From: Setaria digitata
Lineage: Eukaryota > Nematoda > Chromadorea > Rhabditida > Setariidae
NCBI GenBank assembly: GCA_003640385.1
Contig: RCAB01000241.1
Span: 1-64,000 of the forward strand
Direction of reading: 5' to 3'
DNA: 64,000 nt
The notes below the pieces were generated by a model that was not told the origin of the DNA, searched no databases, and saw only the letters and a program-made list of their open reading frames with translations. Position 1 is the first letter of the stretch. Every line of letters begins with the position of its first letter. Below, one piece after another: positions 23,113 to 38,100 of the stretch. A program made the position numbers and the translations under genes.

Positions 23113-26100
23113 GTGAATATTTTTAATTCATTTATTAAGAAAGCTTAAAAACAGAAAAAGAAAGATAGAATACTACAAGAAGTGATTGCAAAAGGAAGTT
23201 ATTCTATCTTATTTAGCACTCTTAAATGTTTAATTTTACAGTAATTCTTCCATTTTGTTTTCAATTTTTCTCATTTGACTTAATACACCGAACTTCTCCG
23301 AGCAGTTAATTAATTAATTTCTCATTACTTAACTACATATAGCAATCTGTCTAATGCATTTACTTTCCACTTGTCGTTGAATTTTCGCTAAATTCTTCAC
23401 TAGCTTTGCATATAATTATTTGAATGTTACTGTAATAAATTACAAATGAAGCAATATTCAGAAAATTTGGAAAAAAAATGCTGAAAAAAAAAATAACGGA
23501 AGAGAAAAAATAAAGTAATATTGGTGAGAACGAAGTCATAAATAAAGCCATAATATAGGTTATAAACAAAGAAATTTCTTCGAACATAATTATATGTCAA
23601 ATCGCTGAATATCAAATTTCAAATTAGATTTGAGCCTTATTTAAGAATTTAAGAAATACATATGTATATATATATATATATANTATGTTTATATGCTTGT
23701 TCCGTTTACACTGGTGCTTAGGAATACCTGCGTGAATAATTAGATGCCATGCCTTATTTATGATTCTAGTGAAATAAAATAATTTTATTAATGCACTGAA
23801 AGCACACAAGAAGTTTGATCTCTAAAATATAATTTATAATCATTTCATATGAGCAAAAATTCGTACCGATTCTATGCAAAAACAATATTTGTTAAAGATA
23901 TTTCTGCCTATTTGTCTGTTTAATTTTTTAAATTGAAGCAGACTTAAATATGTAAATTTCAAGAAAAAAAAAACATAAAATGCACATGGTTTGTCACAAG
24001 CATGCTAACTGAATAAATAAGAAAACGATAGCTGATTCTTCTAAAAAAAAAAGCAAAATTTGTCAATTTTTAAGAGTCTCTAATTTTTGATTTAAAGAAT
24101 CATTTTCTTTCCATTGAATGGCGGATGCATACGTGTTGTTGTGCAGTTTAAAATTCGTAAATTTAATATTCCACTTCAAAATGTTGAACTGTTCTGGTTA
24201 GAAGGAAAATAGAACCGAAACTAATGCCTTCATAAAATGCCTTTTAAAGAGTAAAATTCATAAAACTGATTAATTCTTGTTTGAATCAATGAAGTTCTCA
24301 AACTACTAGCTTTAGTTAGGCACAATAGGCTTTGTTGAAAAGATAAATTAACTGACTTTCAGTATGTCCTCTTGGCCCATAATTTTATGCTGAAAGCGTT
24401 GCTAAAAAAAAAAAATTATTAGAACCAGACCTGTAATCATCCGAAAATATTCACCTCTAGATTCTTCATATAGTCAAACAAGTAACATCACGGCTTTAAT
24501 GAGTGATAAAATAGTACAACAAACCTTATAGATAATGTCCTCTCTTAGAATATTTATAATTTTATGCTGTCAAGTTGAGAAATTGTTATAAGTCTAATTT
24601 GTGTCTAGGAGTGCCTTTTTAACTGCACTTGCATTTACTTAATTATTAACTACAAACAATTGGAGAGAGAAAAGAAAAGAAAAGAAAAAAGGAAGGAATC
24701 TCTTATAAGAAACTGAATTTTAATGCCATATATGATTTTAAAATATTGATTTTTAAAAAATAAATAAAAATGAAGGAATTAGCAAAAGCAGTTTTAATTC
24801 AATTGCTTTGAATTAACAAAATGTTTTTTATGGTTTCCATGGATACAACAACAATAAAACTGTTCTAAACTGAAAAAGAACGATAAAAAAAACCGTCGAG
24901 ATAAAAAAAAAAAAAACAGAAATATCGAAAAATTGAAAAATATCTATTGGATAATAAAACCAATAAATATTTCTCAATTTCAAATTTGTCTTACTATGCC
25001 ATACCAGGCATGAAGGATATATACCTTTTCATAAAAACAAACTTTCATAAATGATGATAATAAATAATCACCACTGGAAGTTATTCAATAATATTATCAG
25101 TATTTATAAAACATCGTATATGATGTATTCCTTCTTTAAGGTATTGAATTTCTTCCCTACATTATATCATCTAATTAAGTTATGATGCATGTTTTCTAGG
25201 CTCGATTATTTATTTTTTTGATGTATTTAAAAGTTCAAAAAGGCTATCATCTTTTCCTTTCTTTTTTTTTTTTAATTAAATTGAAATTATAAGTATGTCA
25301 ATTGTTTAGAAGCCATTGGAGCATTTGCTCGTCAAAATAATTAACAATCACACATAAAGTAGCGAGATCATAATTTAACAATAATAATTGCTGATAATAC
25401 AAAAAAAAAAACCATTAGAATTGTGAAGATTGTTTGTACTAATTTTAATTTTTAAAGCATAACCTTTTATTAAACTCATTAAATTTACCCCCTGTCTCAT
25501 TTAAATAAATTGATTAAATACTAAATACATTAAGGTGATCAATCTAGATATCGTTTGAAAAAAAAAAAAAAAAAAAACAAAAAAATTAGCATATTTAAAA
25601 AAAAAAATCATTGATCTGGATAATTGTATTTCTTTAGAAGTATGACCAGAAAATATGATGCACGTCATAAGTTAAATTACGGAACAATTAACTCCAAAAA
25701 TATAGCAATTATATGTAGCTAAAATCTTTTATGTTTATTTAATAAATATTATTGTGATAGGAATATTGGATATTGGATTCTGAAGTACTAAATGTAATTG
25801 TTTTAATATTAAAGATGGGATTTATTTTTCAGATGCTATCAGTTACCTTATCAACGTAAATTATCATCAGTTCAATTTTTACCTCTTTTTCGATACATCA
25901 CAATGCCATCTTTTACATGTTGAATAGATTTTCTGTTGCTAGAAACATTTCATACATTACTATCTTAAATGTAAATATTGCTTATTTTTATTTCATTGGA
26001 ACTGGTCACACTTCTTCTTGCCTGATTTTGCATGCATCCAATTTTCAGCTTTTATCAGCTATCATATCAGTGAATAAGTTTAAAGCAGAATGAACTTATT

Positions 26101-27510
26101 CCACTCATGAGTAACTGAATACTGAATTCTTTTGTTTTTCATTCCCTTTTCATTTACTGGATTTTATTCACGTCTACATGTAGCGATGAATGTTGAATTT
26201 TTTTGTCTACAAATATTAAAAAATCTATGAATTCTTTAAATTTACAAATCTTTTTAATGATATTTCCTAATAAACAAAAACCTTTAGCAGTCGTTTTCAT
26301 TGATGATAATTTGGAATTTCACAGTTTGGCACAAACAAAATTAAACAAAAGTCGTAGATTAATTGTTTTCCATTTCGCATCAAACTATCAAAAAATACGT
26401 TTCTCCTTTTTTCCTCTTCTTTTGTCTCCTCCCTCCCTCTCTCTGCATATTCCCTTCAATTTTCATCAATACCAATAATAAAATAAATCATTTTTTTTTT
26501 ATGCTTAAATTTAAATGATTAAAAACTACTAATTCAAATATAGCATCTTCTTTTTATTTTTATTTTTCTTCTTTTTCTTTATCGTTACCAATCACCTTTT
26601 CGAAAAATTTTAGATAAAAATATTATCAAAGAGATTAAAAGTTGCTTTTTGTTATCAGCATTAAATAATACACATATTTGGAGAAATGAGAAATTAAAAT
26701 GCTCTTTAGAAGAGGGTTTGAAGAGGTTCTCTTTCTTTTCTTTTCTTTTTCTTTTTTATTTTTTCAAGAAAAACAAGCGTAACTGAGATTGATATCGTCG
26801 TTCATCCATAAGAATGTAAAAACTGCAATTTGCAAAATCGAAATCGCACCTCTGAAAATACCACTTACCGTGTTAAGTACATTCAATTCAGTTCGTTAAA
26901 GGAAAAAAAAAAAAAAAAAAAGGTGAAACTGAACTGCTAGCAATCTGTAAGAAAGAGAAAGCGTTCAGTGCCTTAATTAAACAAACTTTTTGCGTCATTC
27001 GTTAAAAGGGATACCTTTCTTTCTCTTTTCTTTTCCTTTTTTTTTTTTTTTTTTTTTTTCTATGAAAATTCTTTGAACTTCTGATAAGCATTTATGATAA
27101 TTGAACTGATCAGAATTAGTCAAAATTTTCAGCATTAAATGTTCAATTCAAAAAGGAAAAATGCTATGAAAGAAGGATGGAGGCGGGGGAGGGAAAAAAA
27201 AGAAGGAAAAGAAAGAATGAATAAAAATTTTATTACTGCATTTTTTAATATTAATATTAATTTTAATAAAATTTTTGGTTAGTGAGCAGTTTAATAACGA
27301 AATATTTCCGTAACTTTTATTTGTGCTAACTAATAAACTAAAGTAATTATTTTGTTGTCATATATGTATTTATTTGAGAATTAATACTTTAAGAATTGCT
27401 ACGATTTATATTGCGAAAAAAAAGAAAGAGAGAGAGAGAAAAAAAAAAAAAAAAAGAGGGGATTTTTTCAAACAACAAGCAATTTTCGTTGATTATATTA
27501 TTCAGTGCAG
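23113..27510. other. Gene-poor A+T-rich stretch
   Basis: Nothing firm. Open frames here are short, dominated by Lys/Asn/Ile/Phe, and run through homopolymers. Poly(A)/(T) runs are frequent (25557-25577, 26902-26920, 27038-27059). A weak exon-like piece at about 26288-26400 (+) is preceded by TTTAGCAG. Confidence 0.5.
23662..23686. repeat. (TA)n tract with single N (assembly join)
   Basis: An AT dinucleotide repeat interrupted by one N at 23683, so the true repeat length is not known. Confidence 0.8.
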
Positions 27511-27596
27511 CCAAGAAAAAACGCACTCGTAAGATTATGAAGGAAATGACAGCTAGTTGTCGTCTTTGTGGTTTAAATAAAGGCGTAGAATCGTAG
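27511..27596 (+). other. Possible terminal exon, low confidence
   Basis: Preceded by TTCAGTGCAG and ending at a TAG at 27594-27596. It encodes a basic then Cys-containing C-terminus (KKKRTRKIMKEM, then TASCRLCGLNKGVES). Composition differs from the flanking poly(A)-rich DNA. Entry phase 1 is compatible with the segment at 23041-23112. A gene with 4.4 kb or more of intron would be implied. No family is recognised. Confidence 0.25.
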
Positions 27597-27701
27597 CAAA
27601 AAGTTAACCATTTTGTGAAATTAAAAATTTAAAATAAATCCTTTTAATCCGTTCCCCAAATGTTATTGCAATTGTAGTGATAATAGGAATAACAATAGTG
27701 G

Positions 27702-27748
27702 CAACAACAACAACAACAACAACAACAGCAACAACAAACAACAACAAC
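27702..27748 (+). repeat. (CAA)n trinucleotide repeat
   Basis: Imperfect CAA/CAG repeat about 110 bases after the possible terminal exon. No frame through it is convincing as coding. Confidence 0.9.
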
Positions 27749-30700
27749 TTTAAATGTACAACTATGAAATAGAGAACAAAAAAAAGAAACCAACAACGAT
27801 TATTTAACTAAAATCATTTTCATTCATTCAAAAAGAAAATGAGGGATTTTTGTTTTCTCTAAGCACTCACCCAAAGGAGTTAAGCAAAGCATACTGATTA
27901 AATGACGTTAAGCGGAAAAATGAAAAAAAAAAAAAGAAAAAAGAAAGGAACGTAGAAAAGTTAATTAACGTAGAGAATAATATATTGAAGAAAAAGAAAT
28001 ATGCAATTATTGATTAATTTAATTTATAGTAAACTGATGAACAAAAAAACAAAGACAAAAGACTGAGATGCATGAAATTTTACCGGTTCAGAACATTTCA
28101 AAAGTTAATATTTTATAGAACATGAGAAAAAAAAAAAAAAAAGCGACCAAAGTAAAATGGCGATTAATGAACAAATAAAATCCTAGGATGTTTTTGTCCA
28201 AAATCTTGTTTTTGAAATTAAATGAATTCATTGGCCGTTGACAAATTCTGAATTATGTCCCAAAAAAAAAAAAAAAATTACTTTTCTTCTCAAAAAAAAA
28301 AAAAAAAAATAAAAGAAAAAACAATGACTTATCTTTTTTTTTCGGGTCTATTACTCAATGCCTAGTAGTTGCTGTTGATTGATGCTTGTTTGCAGTTTTT
28401 CTCTTTCTTATTTTTTCATTTAGAAATAAGCATAAAAATTAGCTCAAAAAAAAGTACAACATTCAGTTATGACTAGAAAAGTGAAAAAAAAAAAAAACTT
28501 CTGTTCAGAAATTTTTAAAAATAATATCTCAAATTTAAAGAAAAAAAGAGAAAGAAAGGAAGGAATAATTGCAAAAGAAATTAATATTGATAAAAGTTTT
28601 TATTCCGAATAATAATTACTGAATCGCTAAGATACAATTTGGAACAAATTCTTTGAAAAATTGAAAGGGGAAGAATGCGCCGAAAATCGTGATCAGTCTT
28701 CTGATAATTTTGCATTTTTCTTTTTTTTTTCGATCATTGTTTATCCAAAAACTTTTATCTCTATTAAAAACATAATTAAATTCAATAGATTCATCTTACG
28801 AGATGCTGTTCTGTGTGTGTATACTTCTATTAATCCAATATTTTATAATTAGAAGTTACATATGCGTTACATTTGCGCAAGCTATGCATGCATATGTTGC
28901 ATGTGTTGAATTTATCCAAACTGCTTGCTGCAAATTAGAAAAATACTTCTATTAATCCAATGTTTTACAAATTAGCAGTTACATATGTGTTACATTTGCG
29001 CAAGCTATGCATGCATATGTTGCATGTGTTGAATTTATGCAAACTGCTTGCTGCAAATTAGAAAAAAATATTAATTGTAATTTTGCAGTTTCTAACGGAT
29101 CTTCGACACTGAAGCATTACTTGCACTTCATCTAATTATTCAGTAAATGTTGCGAATGAATCTTTTGTAAGTTTTTTTGAAAACAGAAGTGAATACTAAG
29201 AAACTTAAAATATTTTTTCATAAATAACACTTGCTATTATTACTTGCTTCATATTTATGTGATAATGAGTGAATTCGTAATAACATTTTTTATTATTATC
29301 AATGAATTGCCATAATGATCACAATTAATCGCTATAACAATCACTGTAGAAACCGATATGGGATACATATTGCAATGTTTGTTCCAAAGATTTCTCTAAT
29401 AAGTGGTAGAAATCATTTTTAGCAGTATAAACTTATTCAGTAATATTTTAAAGTACTGTCACATTGTGTAATTTTTGTTTTTTTCATATAAATTTGATTA
29501 AACATTCATTAGAAAATATAATAGCACTAGGCGATATTCGATTTAATGAACAAGTATATTTTGTAATTGTGTTAATTTTTGTGGCTTTAAAAAATTCTAT
29601 TATAGCTGATGAAAGCGGATGAAAAAAGGTTATTTAATTAAATCAATTAATTATTTAAAGTCATTTACCTCATTAACATATCTGAAATCAGTTTATCGTC
29701 TATGAATGCAATTATTAACTTTTTATCCATTTATTTTTTCTTTAGTTTCATTATATTTTTTTTCTCTCATATATTTATCTGACGCTATTTTTGCTTTTGT
29801 CGCTTGATAACAAAGATATAAAATGAACTTGTTGTCAAGTGTATATTATAATTATTCATTTACGGGTCCCGGAATATCTCATTTATTTTGGTCGAATGTA
29901 TTATTGAAATATGTAATAAGCGTTCATAAATCTTGCCTATTTTTGCAATAATTTTCAGCAGATGAAGATTTCTGTTACAATACCAGAATTTCATCGTCAA
30001 CCATATTAAATGTACCTATGAGTTTTGTAATTTTGAACAATTTGAAGTTCATTATTGAGTCTAACAGTGTGAAAGAGTTATGTCATCCAATAGTTTGAGT
30101 TTCTTGTATTTGTTATAAAATTAGCATGCTATTTATAGCTTTAGCACTGTTAAATTGTGATATAATGAAGCCATTTTCAAACTAGTCGCTAGTTTTTATA
30201 AATTCGAAAAGTTTCCATGTAATGAGTCGGTTTCATTTGTTTGGCATTTGTCAATGATTATTTGATTGTATACAGCCAAATTATGATCATTCTGTTGTCA
30301 TTTGTTTTTTTTTATTTTTGTTTGTTGGAAAAGGGGGAACAAAATAAATCACTGAAAGTATGGAAAAAAAAAATTGTTGCAATTGCTTGAGTTTTACTTA
30401 TCAAACCATTTGTTTGTCAAAAGTTCTAATTAATATCATTAAATAAGTGTAAATTTTTAGATTGAATAAGCAATTTACGAAATGATATCATTTATTTAGC
30501 AGAATCATCGACTTTGTGGTCCTTTGCGTGGATGAAAATTGTTTAATTTATGGAATACATATTACGAAAAGTATGAAATTTTCCAAATTAAAATTAAATC
30601 TTTTTTAAATGTATTCAAACATTCTTGTGTCTTACGATATAGGATACCGACTGAATCATCGAAACTATGCAAGTACTTTAAATTTAGTTTTTTTTTTTTC

Positions 30701-33700
30701 TTTTTTTGCTAAAACTCAATCCATCATCAAGGAACACGTAAACGTGAAATACGATTCATCCACGTGCCCGTTGATGATCTGTGCAGTTTTTTCACTAAAG
30801 AAAAAAAAAAAGAAGTTTATGATCATGAAATTTATGACTATTTTCCGGAAATATTATTCTGATAACTAGCTTACTTTCGTTAAGTTCAACGTTCAACGAC
30901 AATTGAGAAATAATTTGATAAATGCAGCAAGAATTCATCGGATCATACTATCACACTGATAATAAAATACATACTTTAAATGAATTTAAAAATAAAAACA
31001 AAAATTAGCATTGTGTGAAAATTGAACTAAATAAGCAGAATAAATCAATTAAGTATTTAAAATAAAGTGCTTAATTTGAGTGTCAGTTGGTGAGCAACAA
31101 ACAGTGACGGATGAGAACAAGATTTAAGCTGTGTAAGCAAAGTTGGCTAGCCTGGTACTGAACAACACAGCCAGTGATAATTCAACTTCTGCATCCAAAC
31201 ATTTTCATTCTCTTTTTTTGAACTACAAATCTATATTAGGAAGATGAATCTATCAGATGAAATTGAACTGTTTCGTCTATCGCTCAGATCGTTTGTAATT
31301 AAGTTCCATTAGATATTCTCAAATATATTGCTGAGAAGATGAATTATAAAGAAATTCTTATTTAGAATCTAAAAAAAAAAAAAAAAGAAAAAAAAGGATA
31401 GTTAGATTTATTTGTTGACTATTTGATTGCTTCCATTTTTAATCAAAAATTCTTTAATGGTGGTACTTTAGAAAAATCTTTCATGCCAAAAACATAGTTT
31501 CAAATGCTTTATATATTTAAATGTGACACATTGAAATTTATCAAATAATTTAGCTAAAATGAGAATTCAATTTATTGCATTTTTATTCATTAAAATATTT
31601 ATCGGTTATTAATTTCCGAACCAATCATATATCTTCTTAATGTTTGTTTGTTTTTTTTTCTTTTAAGAAAATGAATAATTTTCAGTTTTTGAGTTTGAAA
31701 TTTCTGAAAAAAAAGATCAAAATTTAAATTATTTCTGGATATATTTTCCTGCTGACCAATTGCTTGCTTGATATTTTTGTCATTCTAAAATGGCAAAATT
31801 GTCCAAGGGATTGGTTCCAAAAAGAAAAAAGAAATGAAAAAGTTTTGAAATGCCTCCTTTGATAAGGCTAATTAAAATTCCATCCAGCAAAATGGCCAGT
31901 TGCGCCTCCAAAAGCATTTGTATGCAGCAATATATTGCAGTTGTGATACGTCGTTAGTTTCTTTTTTTTTTAATCAGCAATTTACTGAACTTTGAAATTT
32001 TTATCAGTATGAAAAATCATACCTGAAATATTGCATAAAACGATAAATTAAAATAATTTTTTTATTACACATATCCAATTTTTTTTTTTTGAACTTCCAG
32101 ATGAAAAATGCTCAAAAAAAAAATTGAAAGTGATCAAATTTATTATTTGGGGAAGGAGTTTTCGTGATGTGAAACTGCTTGCTGATCATTTAAAGAATTT
32201 GCTGATGTTTAAAAAAAGATAATTTATAGTTATAAATGATTAATACTAATTACACACATTATTAATAATCTAAGATGAAAACATTTTGTTGTGTCCTATC
32301 TGGCAAAAATATTATTCAAACTGCATGAAAAAAAAAAAAGAAAAAAAACTTCTTTTATTTAGATCGCCTGAAATTTGCTGAAATTTAAGTGACAGAAAAG
32401 TTTATTTCTTTTGCATTATTTCGATGGAAAGCAATAATTTGGACGGAATTTTCCAAAATTTCTTTTAACCTTTCCCTTTTTAACTCCATTACAAATTTTT
32501 TGTTCAAATAGACACCGTTTATGAATGAACAAAAAAGAACATCAGAAATCGTGATTATAAAATATTTCCACAGCAATATAAGCTGGATCATGTTCACAAG
32601 TTATCTTGCAGAAATAAAAATATCTGTAAATTATAGCAAAAAAATTTTTATGGATTATTAAAAGTTAAAGGTCACTAAGTAAAAAAAAAAAGAAGAAAAT
32701 TTCGAAGGTTGTCAAATAAAAGAACAATTGTTCAATCTTTCTGATTAGTTTTTCTCTCCACATAAACAATGCTTTCTTTTTCCATTTTTTCTTCCTTAGT
32801 TTATTTCATTTAAAGTTTTTTCTCTCTTTTTCTCAAGTTTTACTTTCAAATTTAACCTAAAATCAATCAAAATTTCATAAATGCTGTGTATTGGTGGACA
32901 AATTTTTAATTAACCAACAAATTAAACTAAAAAACTTGAACACAAAATGATTGATTATGTAATAAATTAGAAATTTATCATCAAAGAGATTTTCGATGGA
33001 AATTTCAAACTTTTGAAATCAAATCCCAATAAATGACTCAATTTTTCATTTCCCTTCCTTCAACTTTTCCCTTGTATTTCAAAAAAAAAAGGTTGTTGCA
33101 TTGTTATTTTTCAAGAAAAAAGAATGGCGTTGAATTGGACAATAATCAAATTTGTTAACAAATGTTTTGCTTTCTATAAAAAGTCTTAGTCTTCCATCAT
33201 GTAAAAATTGAATTTCTTGTATTTATTACGCTTATAATTATTTTCCTCTTGCCTTTCAGCATGCATTTTACTCTTTACAATGAATGTGCATACATACCAT
33301 AAAATTTTAAGAGATGCGGTAATAATCAAATTCGCTGATAAATTTTCCTTCTCATCAAAAATAGTTCTCTGAGGAAACAAACGCGTTAACATATTAAGCT
33401 ATAAAAATTGCTAGATTATCCTAAATAATTTATGCTAAATAATTTAAAATTAAATTAGATCTCTTCACTTGAATATGCAATATTTGCATAAATGAAGAAA
33501 TAACAGTACATAATTATTGTCGTCTAATTAAGCATGGCTTAATCTCGAAAAAATTTTAGCTCCTTTTGAAGAATTCATAATTTACCAACTATTGTAAACA
33601 TATATTAACGAAGTATTAAAGTAATAAATATAATGCGGTCATTGGTATTAATAAAAATAGTTTTAAGAAACGAAATATAAAATGTATTCCGATCGATTTT

Positions 33701-34469
33701 TAAATAAATGTTTCTTCAAAGTGGATTAAAATTTGTGCACTTTAAAGTATTATTTCAGGTCTTGATTGATTGTGAAGCCAATGAAATAATAGATGCTTTA
33801 AAATAACAATCCAATTTCATTCACTTCTGTTCTTTATCCAATATATCACTTAAATTTTCTTATCATATAATAATATTTATTTTATAAATTCTCTTTTAAA
33901 TCGACGTATGCTAAGCTTATTGTAATAAAATCATGTTTTGGATAGTTATAAATAGAATGACCAAATTAAATAATCTTTAGTAATTTATCTTTCTCTTGCG
34001 TTTTTCTTTTTCTTTATTATCACTTCATATGATTCAACTGCAATTGCTTTTCTGGCTATTATGAGACGGTGAAGCAGTTTTAGGCAATAACTTCCCATTA
34101 TGTTAGGCTTAGCCAAAATAAGATCCAAATTATTTAGCACAACTACTATGACATGTTCTTATTATACAGTAATTTTTAAAAAAGAAAAAACAAAGAAAAG
34201 AAAAAGGAAAAAAGGACGTTCTGGAAAATTAGAAAAGCTTGAGTTGTCATAATATTTATTTATTTGTTACGATTTATTAATTCTTTATTTACTAACTCAT
34301 TTATCCATCCCTAATTTCAGATTTTAGGTATATCAATAATTTTTCTAAAAAAAAAAAGAGGAAAATTTTGCTTGAGATATAACTATATTAGTTTGCAAAT
34401 CATTTTTTTTTTTTTTTTTTCTTTTGATATTACCATTGATGCATTTCAGGGCACAGCAACTTTTGTATT
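27749..34469. other. Gene desert between 7TM receptor and ENPP-like gene
   Basis: Apart from the tandem duplication at 28822-29066 I see no gene, RNA gene or mobile element. There are many A/T homopolymers (28123-28142, 28262-28275, 31371-31386 and others). It may hold regulatory DNA for the flanking genes. Confidence 0.5.
28822..29066. repeat. 122-bp tandem duplication, two copies
   Basis: Two adjacent copies (28822-28943 and 28944-29066) share TACTTCTATTAATCCAAT, GTTACATTTGCGCAAGCTAT, GCATGCATATGTTGCATG and CTGCTTGCTGCAAATTAGAA, with a handful of substitutions. Each carries the internal palindrome GCATGCATATGTTGCATGTG and TTGCGCAA. No coding potential seen. Confidence 0.9.
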
Positions 34470-34615
34470 TCAAGTGTGTGTATATGAATTTTACGAAAGG
34501 AACAGATGATCAGCAGCAGTTGCTGCATTTGATGTTTCATTTCTTCTCAACAATTTGCGCTTTATTTCAATTATCAAAGATATCAACCATACACTGATAG
34601 CCTAATCAACAGGTG
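34470..34615 (+). promoter_or_regulatory. Possible 5' UTR exon and donor for ENPP-like gene
   Basis: AATCAACAG followed by GTGAGT at 34613 is an excellent 5' splice donor with no coding frame before it. The acceptor CTGCAG ending at 35110 lies five bases before the ENPP-like ATG. Together they suggest a non-coding first exon spliced over about 500 bases. Spliced-leader addition at 35110 is the alternative. The 5' edge of the exon is not defined. Confidence 0.35.
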
Positions 34616-35115
34616 AGTTAAATGAAATCGTTTCATTTAACCTAGCAGGTTAGTCTAGCAGGTTTCTTTCAGGTGACTTTTCCTTGCAGGACCATTTTTT
34701 TTACAGTTAATATCTGATAAGTTGGGGTTGGTTAATTCGATTATAATTTTAGTTTCAAACAAAAAAATAATAATAATAATCATCATCATCATCGTTTTTA
34801 TCTTTCCGAAAAGTGTTGCAATTTCATTTTATGATTTGAAATTTTCCGTTTTTTGTAAAGTCTTTCTGTTTTGAAAATATTTTATAGAAATTTTACTCTT
34901 TCAATGTTTTTAAACTAATTGTTGCTGTTGTTGTAAAAAAAAAAAAGAGAAGGAAAAAAACAGAATTATTCAAATGCATTTTTTTTTTTTGCTTTCTTTT
35001 TGTGTGGATATAATTAAATTAAAGTGATCATAAATAATGAGTTCAAGAATTTATTTATTCAAAACTTTGATAAATTATAATTTCTTTGTTTCTAAAACGT
35101 GATACTGCAGGAATT

Positions 35116-38100
35116 ATGCTGTGGTATTGGCAGTATCTAATCTGCATAATAGTTCATTTCGTTACTGCTACTGAAAAAATACCTCGTGGTCAAAATTTGA
35201 TTGTATATATCATAGATGGATATGGAAGAGCATTACTGAATCAATCAGATGTTGGCTTCCGTTTACTCACTCAGAACGGAGTTTATAGTGATTTTTTAAA
35301 ACCTGTTTATCCAACACATAAGTATCCAAATTGGATGAGTCTTGTAACAGGTAGGTATTTTCTTTCATTAGCTAATAAATATTTCCATTTTTTTTTTCCT
35401 TCCTCTAATTCACCTATTTTCTGAGTTAAATTTCAAATAAAAATATTGCTGTGTTGTCAGCATTTGACTAACTTGCAATTTTTGAAATTCCTTCTTTTTT
35501 TTTTTTTGGTAACAGAATTGAAATTTCAATAAAGTAGAAGCTAAAAGGTAAGACTTGTTATGACTATACAGGTTTATATTCGGAAAATCATGGCTTTGGT
35601 GCTAATTACATGTGGGACAGGGCTAGAAATCGAGGATTTTGGAACGGTGAAACAAGTGGAGTTGGTGATACCTGGTGGCCTGATGATGTAGCACCAGCAT
35701 GGTACACCACAGGTAAATCAAATGTCGACGTACATTGCTACTGGATGCCAGGATGCGATGTAAGTTTAAATTACACAAAAAAACGGAAGTGAAATCATCA
35801 GTTAATATCAGTACTTCAAATTAGAAGAAAAAAAACTAATTGAAATAATTAAAGTTAATTTTTTTTTCATAACTAGAAACAAAATATTGAGTAAGAGCTA
35901 AAATGAAACGATGAAATAGTCAGTTATTTGAAATAAAGTTAATATATGTGTATATATAATTTCAAATATATAATATATATATATATTATTTTTTATATAT
36001 TTTTTTTATATATTTATATATATATATAATATTATATATAATATATTTGAAAAAAATATATATATATATATACATATATAATTTCATAATTTCTCAACAA
36101 TACTAGAATAGTAAGATGATTTTTTTCAGTCATTTGTTTCAGCATCTTATTATGCTAGTTTAAATTTTTCCATCTTAAATAATTAATACTTTCAGCTTCC
36201 ATATCGTGATATGATTGTGCAAGTACCACAAGAGCGCCGATATAATGCTTCATTACCAGAACAAACTGATGCATTAATGAGCTATTTTCCGGAAATAATT
36301 GAACGAATTGCTAAATATCAATCCTACAAACAACAAGTAATTTAAATTAATTGCACAGTCATTAGTTAATCTATTCTTCATCGGTTGTGGAACAAATGTT
36401 CTTTTTAATATTCTCTGGGCTAACTCTTTAATGTCAATAATTATTTATCAATTGCAATTAGATGCAACTACGATAATAATGAAATGACTTGTAGATAAGA
36501 TCTAAATTATTTAATGGATACATAGGACCAATCCCAATTAAACCTAATTAAACAATCTCGAATATTTCAGTTTTTCCTACTTCGATATGCTGGTGTACAA
36601 ATAGCACTGGAAACATATGGATTACACAGTGATGAGCTAAAACAAGCTCTTATTAACGTCGATTTAAGCTTGCTTTTATTGCAGGTTATTCATTTCCTAT
36701 TTTCCCATCTTCAAATTCATTTTCAACAAATTATTTTTATTTTGTAATTTTGAAAGTTATACTCGAGAACATTTAAATATGTATCACAAAATATTTCTTT
36801 AACAGTTTTTGCATTATAGCAAAAACTTGATGCTGCGAAACTTTTTGAGTCAACAAATTTGATGGTACTCTCAACACATGGATTATATACGATAGAGCAA
36901 GAAGAGCAGTTTTTCATTGAAGAATGCTTAACAGATTATTCGAAAATACAAAAAGTAGTCAATCATCAAGCAATGATGATGATTTTCACGAATCCGGATG
37001 AAGTAAATGAAGTATGAATGCTATCACCTCATCTATCATTAATTTATCAAATTTCATGAAAAGAAATCATAGTTGATTCGGAAAATCATATCAGATACAA
37101 ATTTTTCAGTTAAATTCAAAATGCAATCATTAATTCATGAACTTTTTCTTGCTTTATTTCTTGTCGTTTTTTTTTTCCGGTCGAAAAAGAAAAGAATCAT
37201 TATTGAAATTTTTGTAAAATAACTGTTCTTCTGTAAACTATTTCATTATTTTTATGAATTCGAGTATTAAACTAGTAGTAACATGAGGATAATTTCTGGA
37301 TACAGTTGTTTTAAGGTATTTTTCGAATTGAAATTATGCGATCAATGGGCACCGATGGGTGATTATGATGAAAATGAGCAACCGCTGGTATCAGTTTATC
37401 AAACAACAGAGTTACCAGATCGTTTCCATTGGAAAAATTTTCGATATATGCCAGAAATTGTATTAATTACACGACCCGGTGCAACTGTTTTAACGGTATA
37501 TTTTCATTGCATTTCCATTATCTTCATTATTTTCAACATTTCATTTGTTTTTTTCTTTTTTTTTTTTTTTTTTTTTTGGGGGGGGGGGGTTAATTATCAT
37601 TTACCTAATTTAACTCCTCTTTCTGAAAGCTATGAAAATTTTTCTTTGAATTATTTTAATTATGCAATTTTCGCATTAAAAGAACTGGCTTATTATTAAT
37701 TTATTAATATTATTAGCTTATTATCAATTTATTAATATTAGTATGGAAAGGATTCTAGTTTGAAAAGAAAAAAGTGTAATGAATGAAAATTTCAGCGTGA
37801 ACTACCATCTCTACCATCGCATGATGAGCAAGAGAAGGATATTCGACTAACTGGTGGTTGGGATAATGAAAATTTCAATATGCATGGAATATTTTTTGCC
37901 CGAGGACCGGGTAAGTGTTTCTCGAGACCGAAGAATATATCAGATGAAAAATCTAAGTTAGATTCATAGTCTAAAATGAATTATGCATACAAAAAGAAAA
38001 AATTATGCCCATATTTTCTCTAAAGGAAATTTTGTCGAATTTCAAATTATTTTTCTTGTCATCATTTCGTATTTTAGCCTTCAAGGAAGATTACGAAACA

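Noticed and set aside
26203..26478. Plus-strand frame of 91 codons
   Set aside because: As a whole it has no proper start context and ends in a CT-rich low-complexity stretch; only a sub-piece is mentioned as a weak exon candidate.
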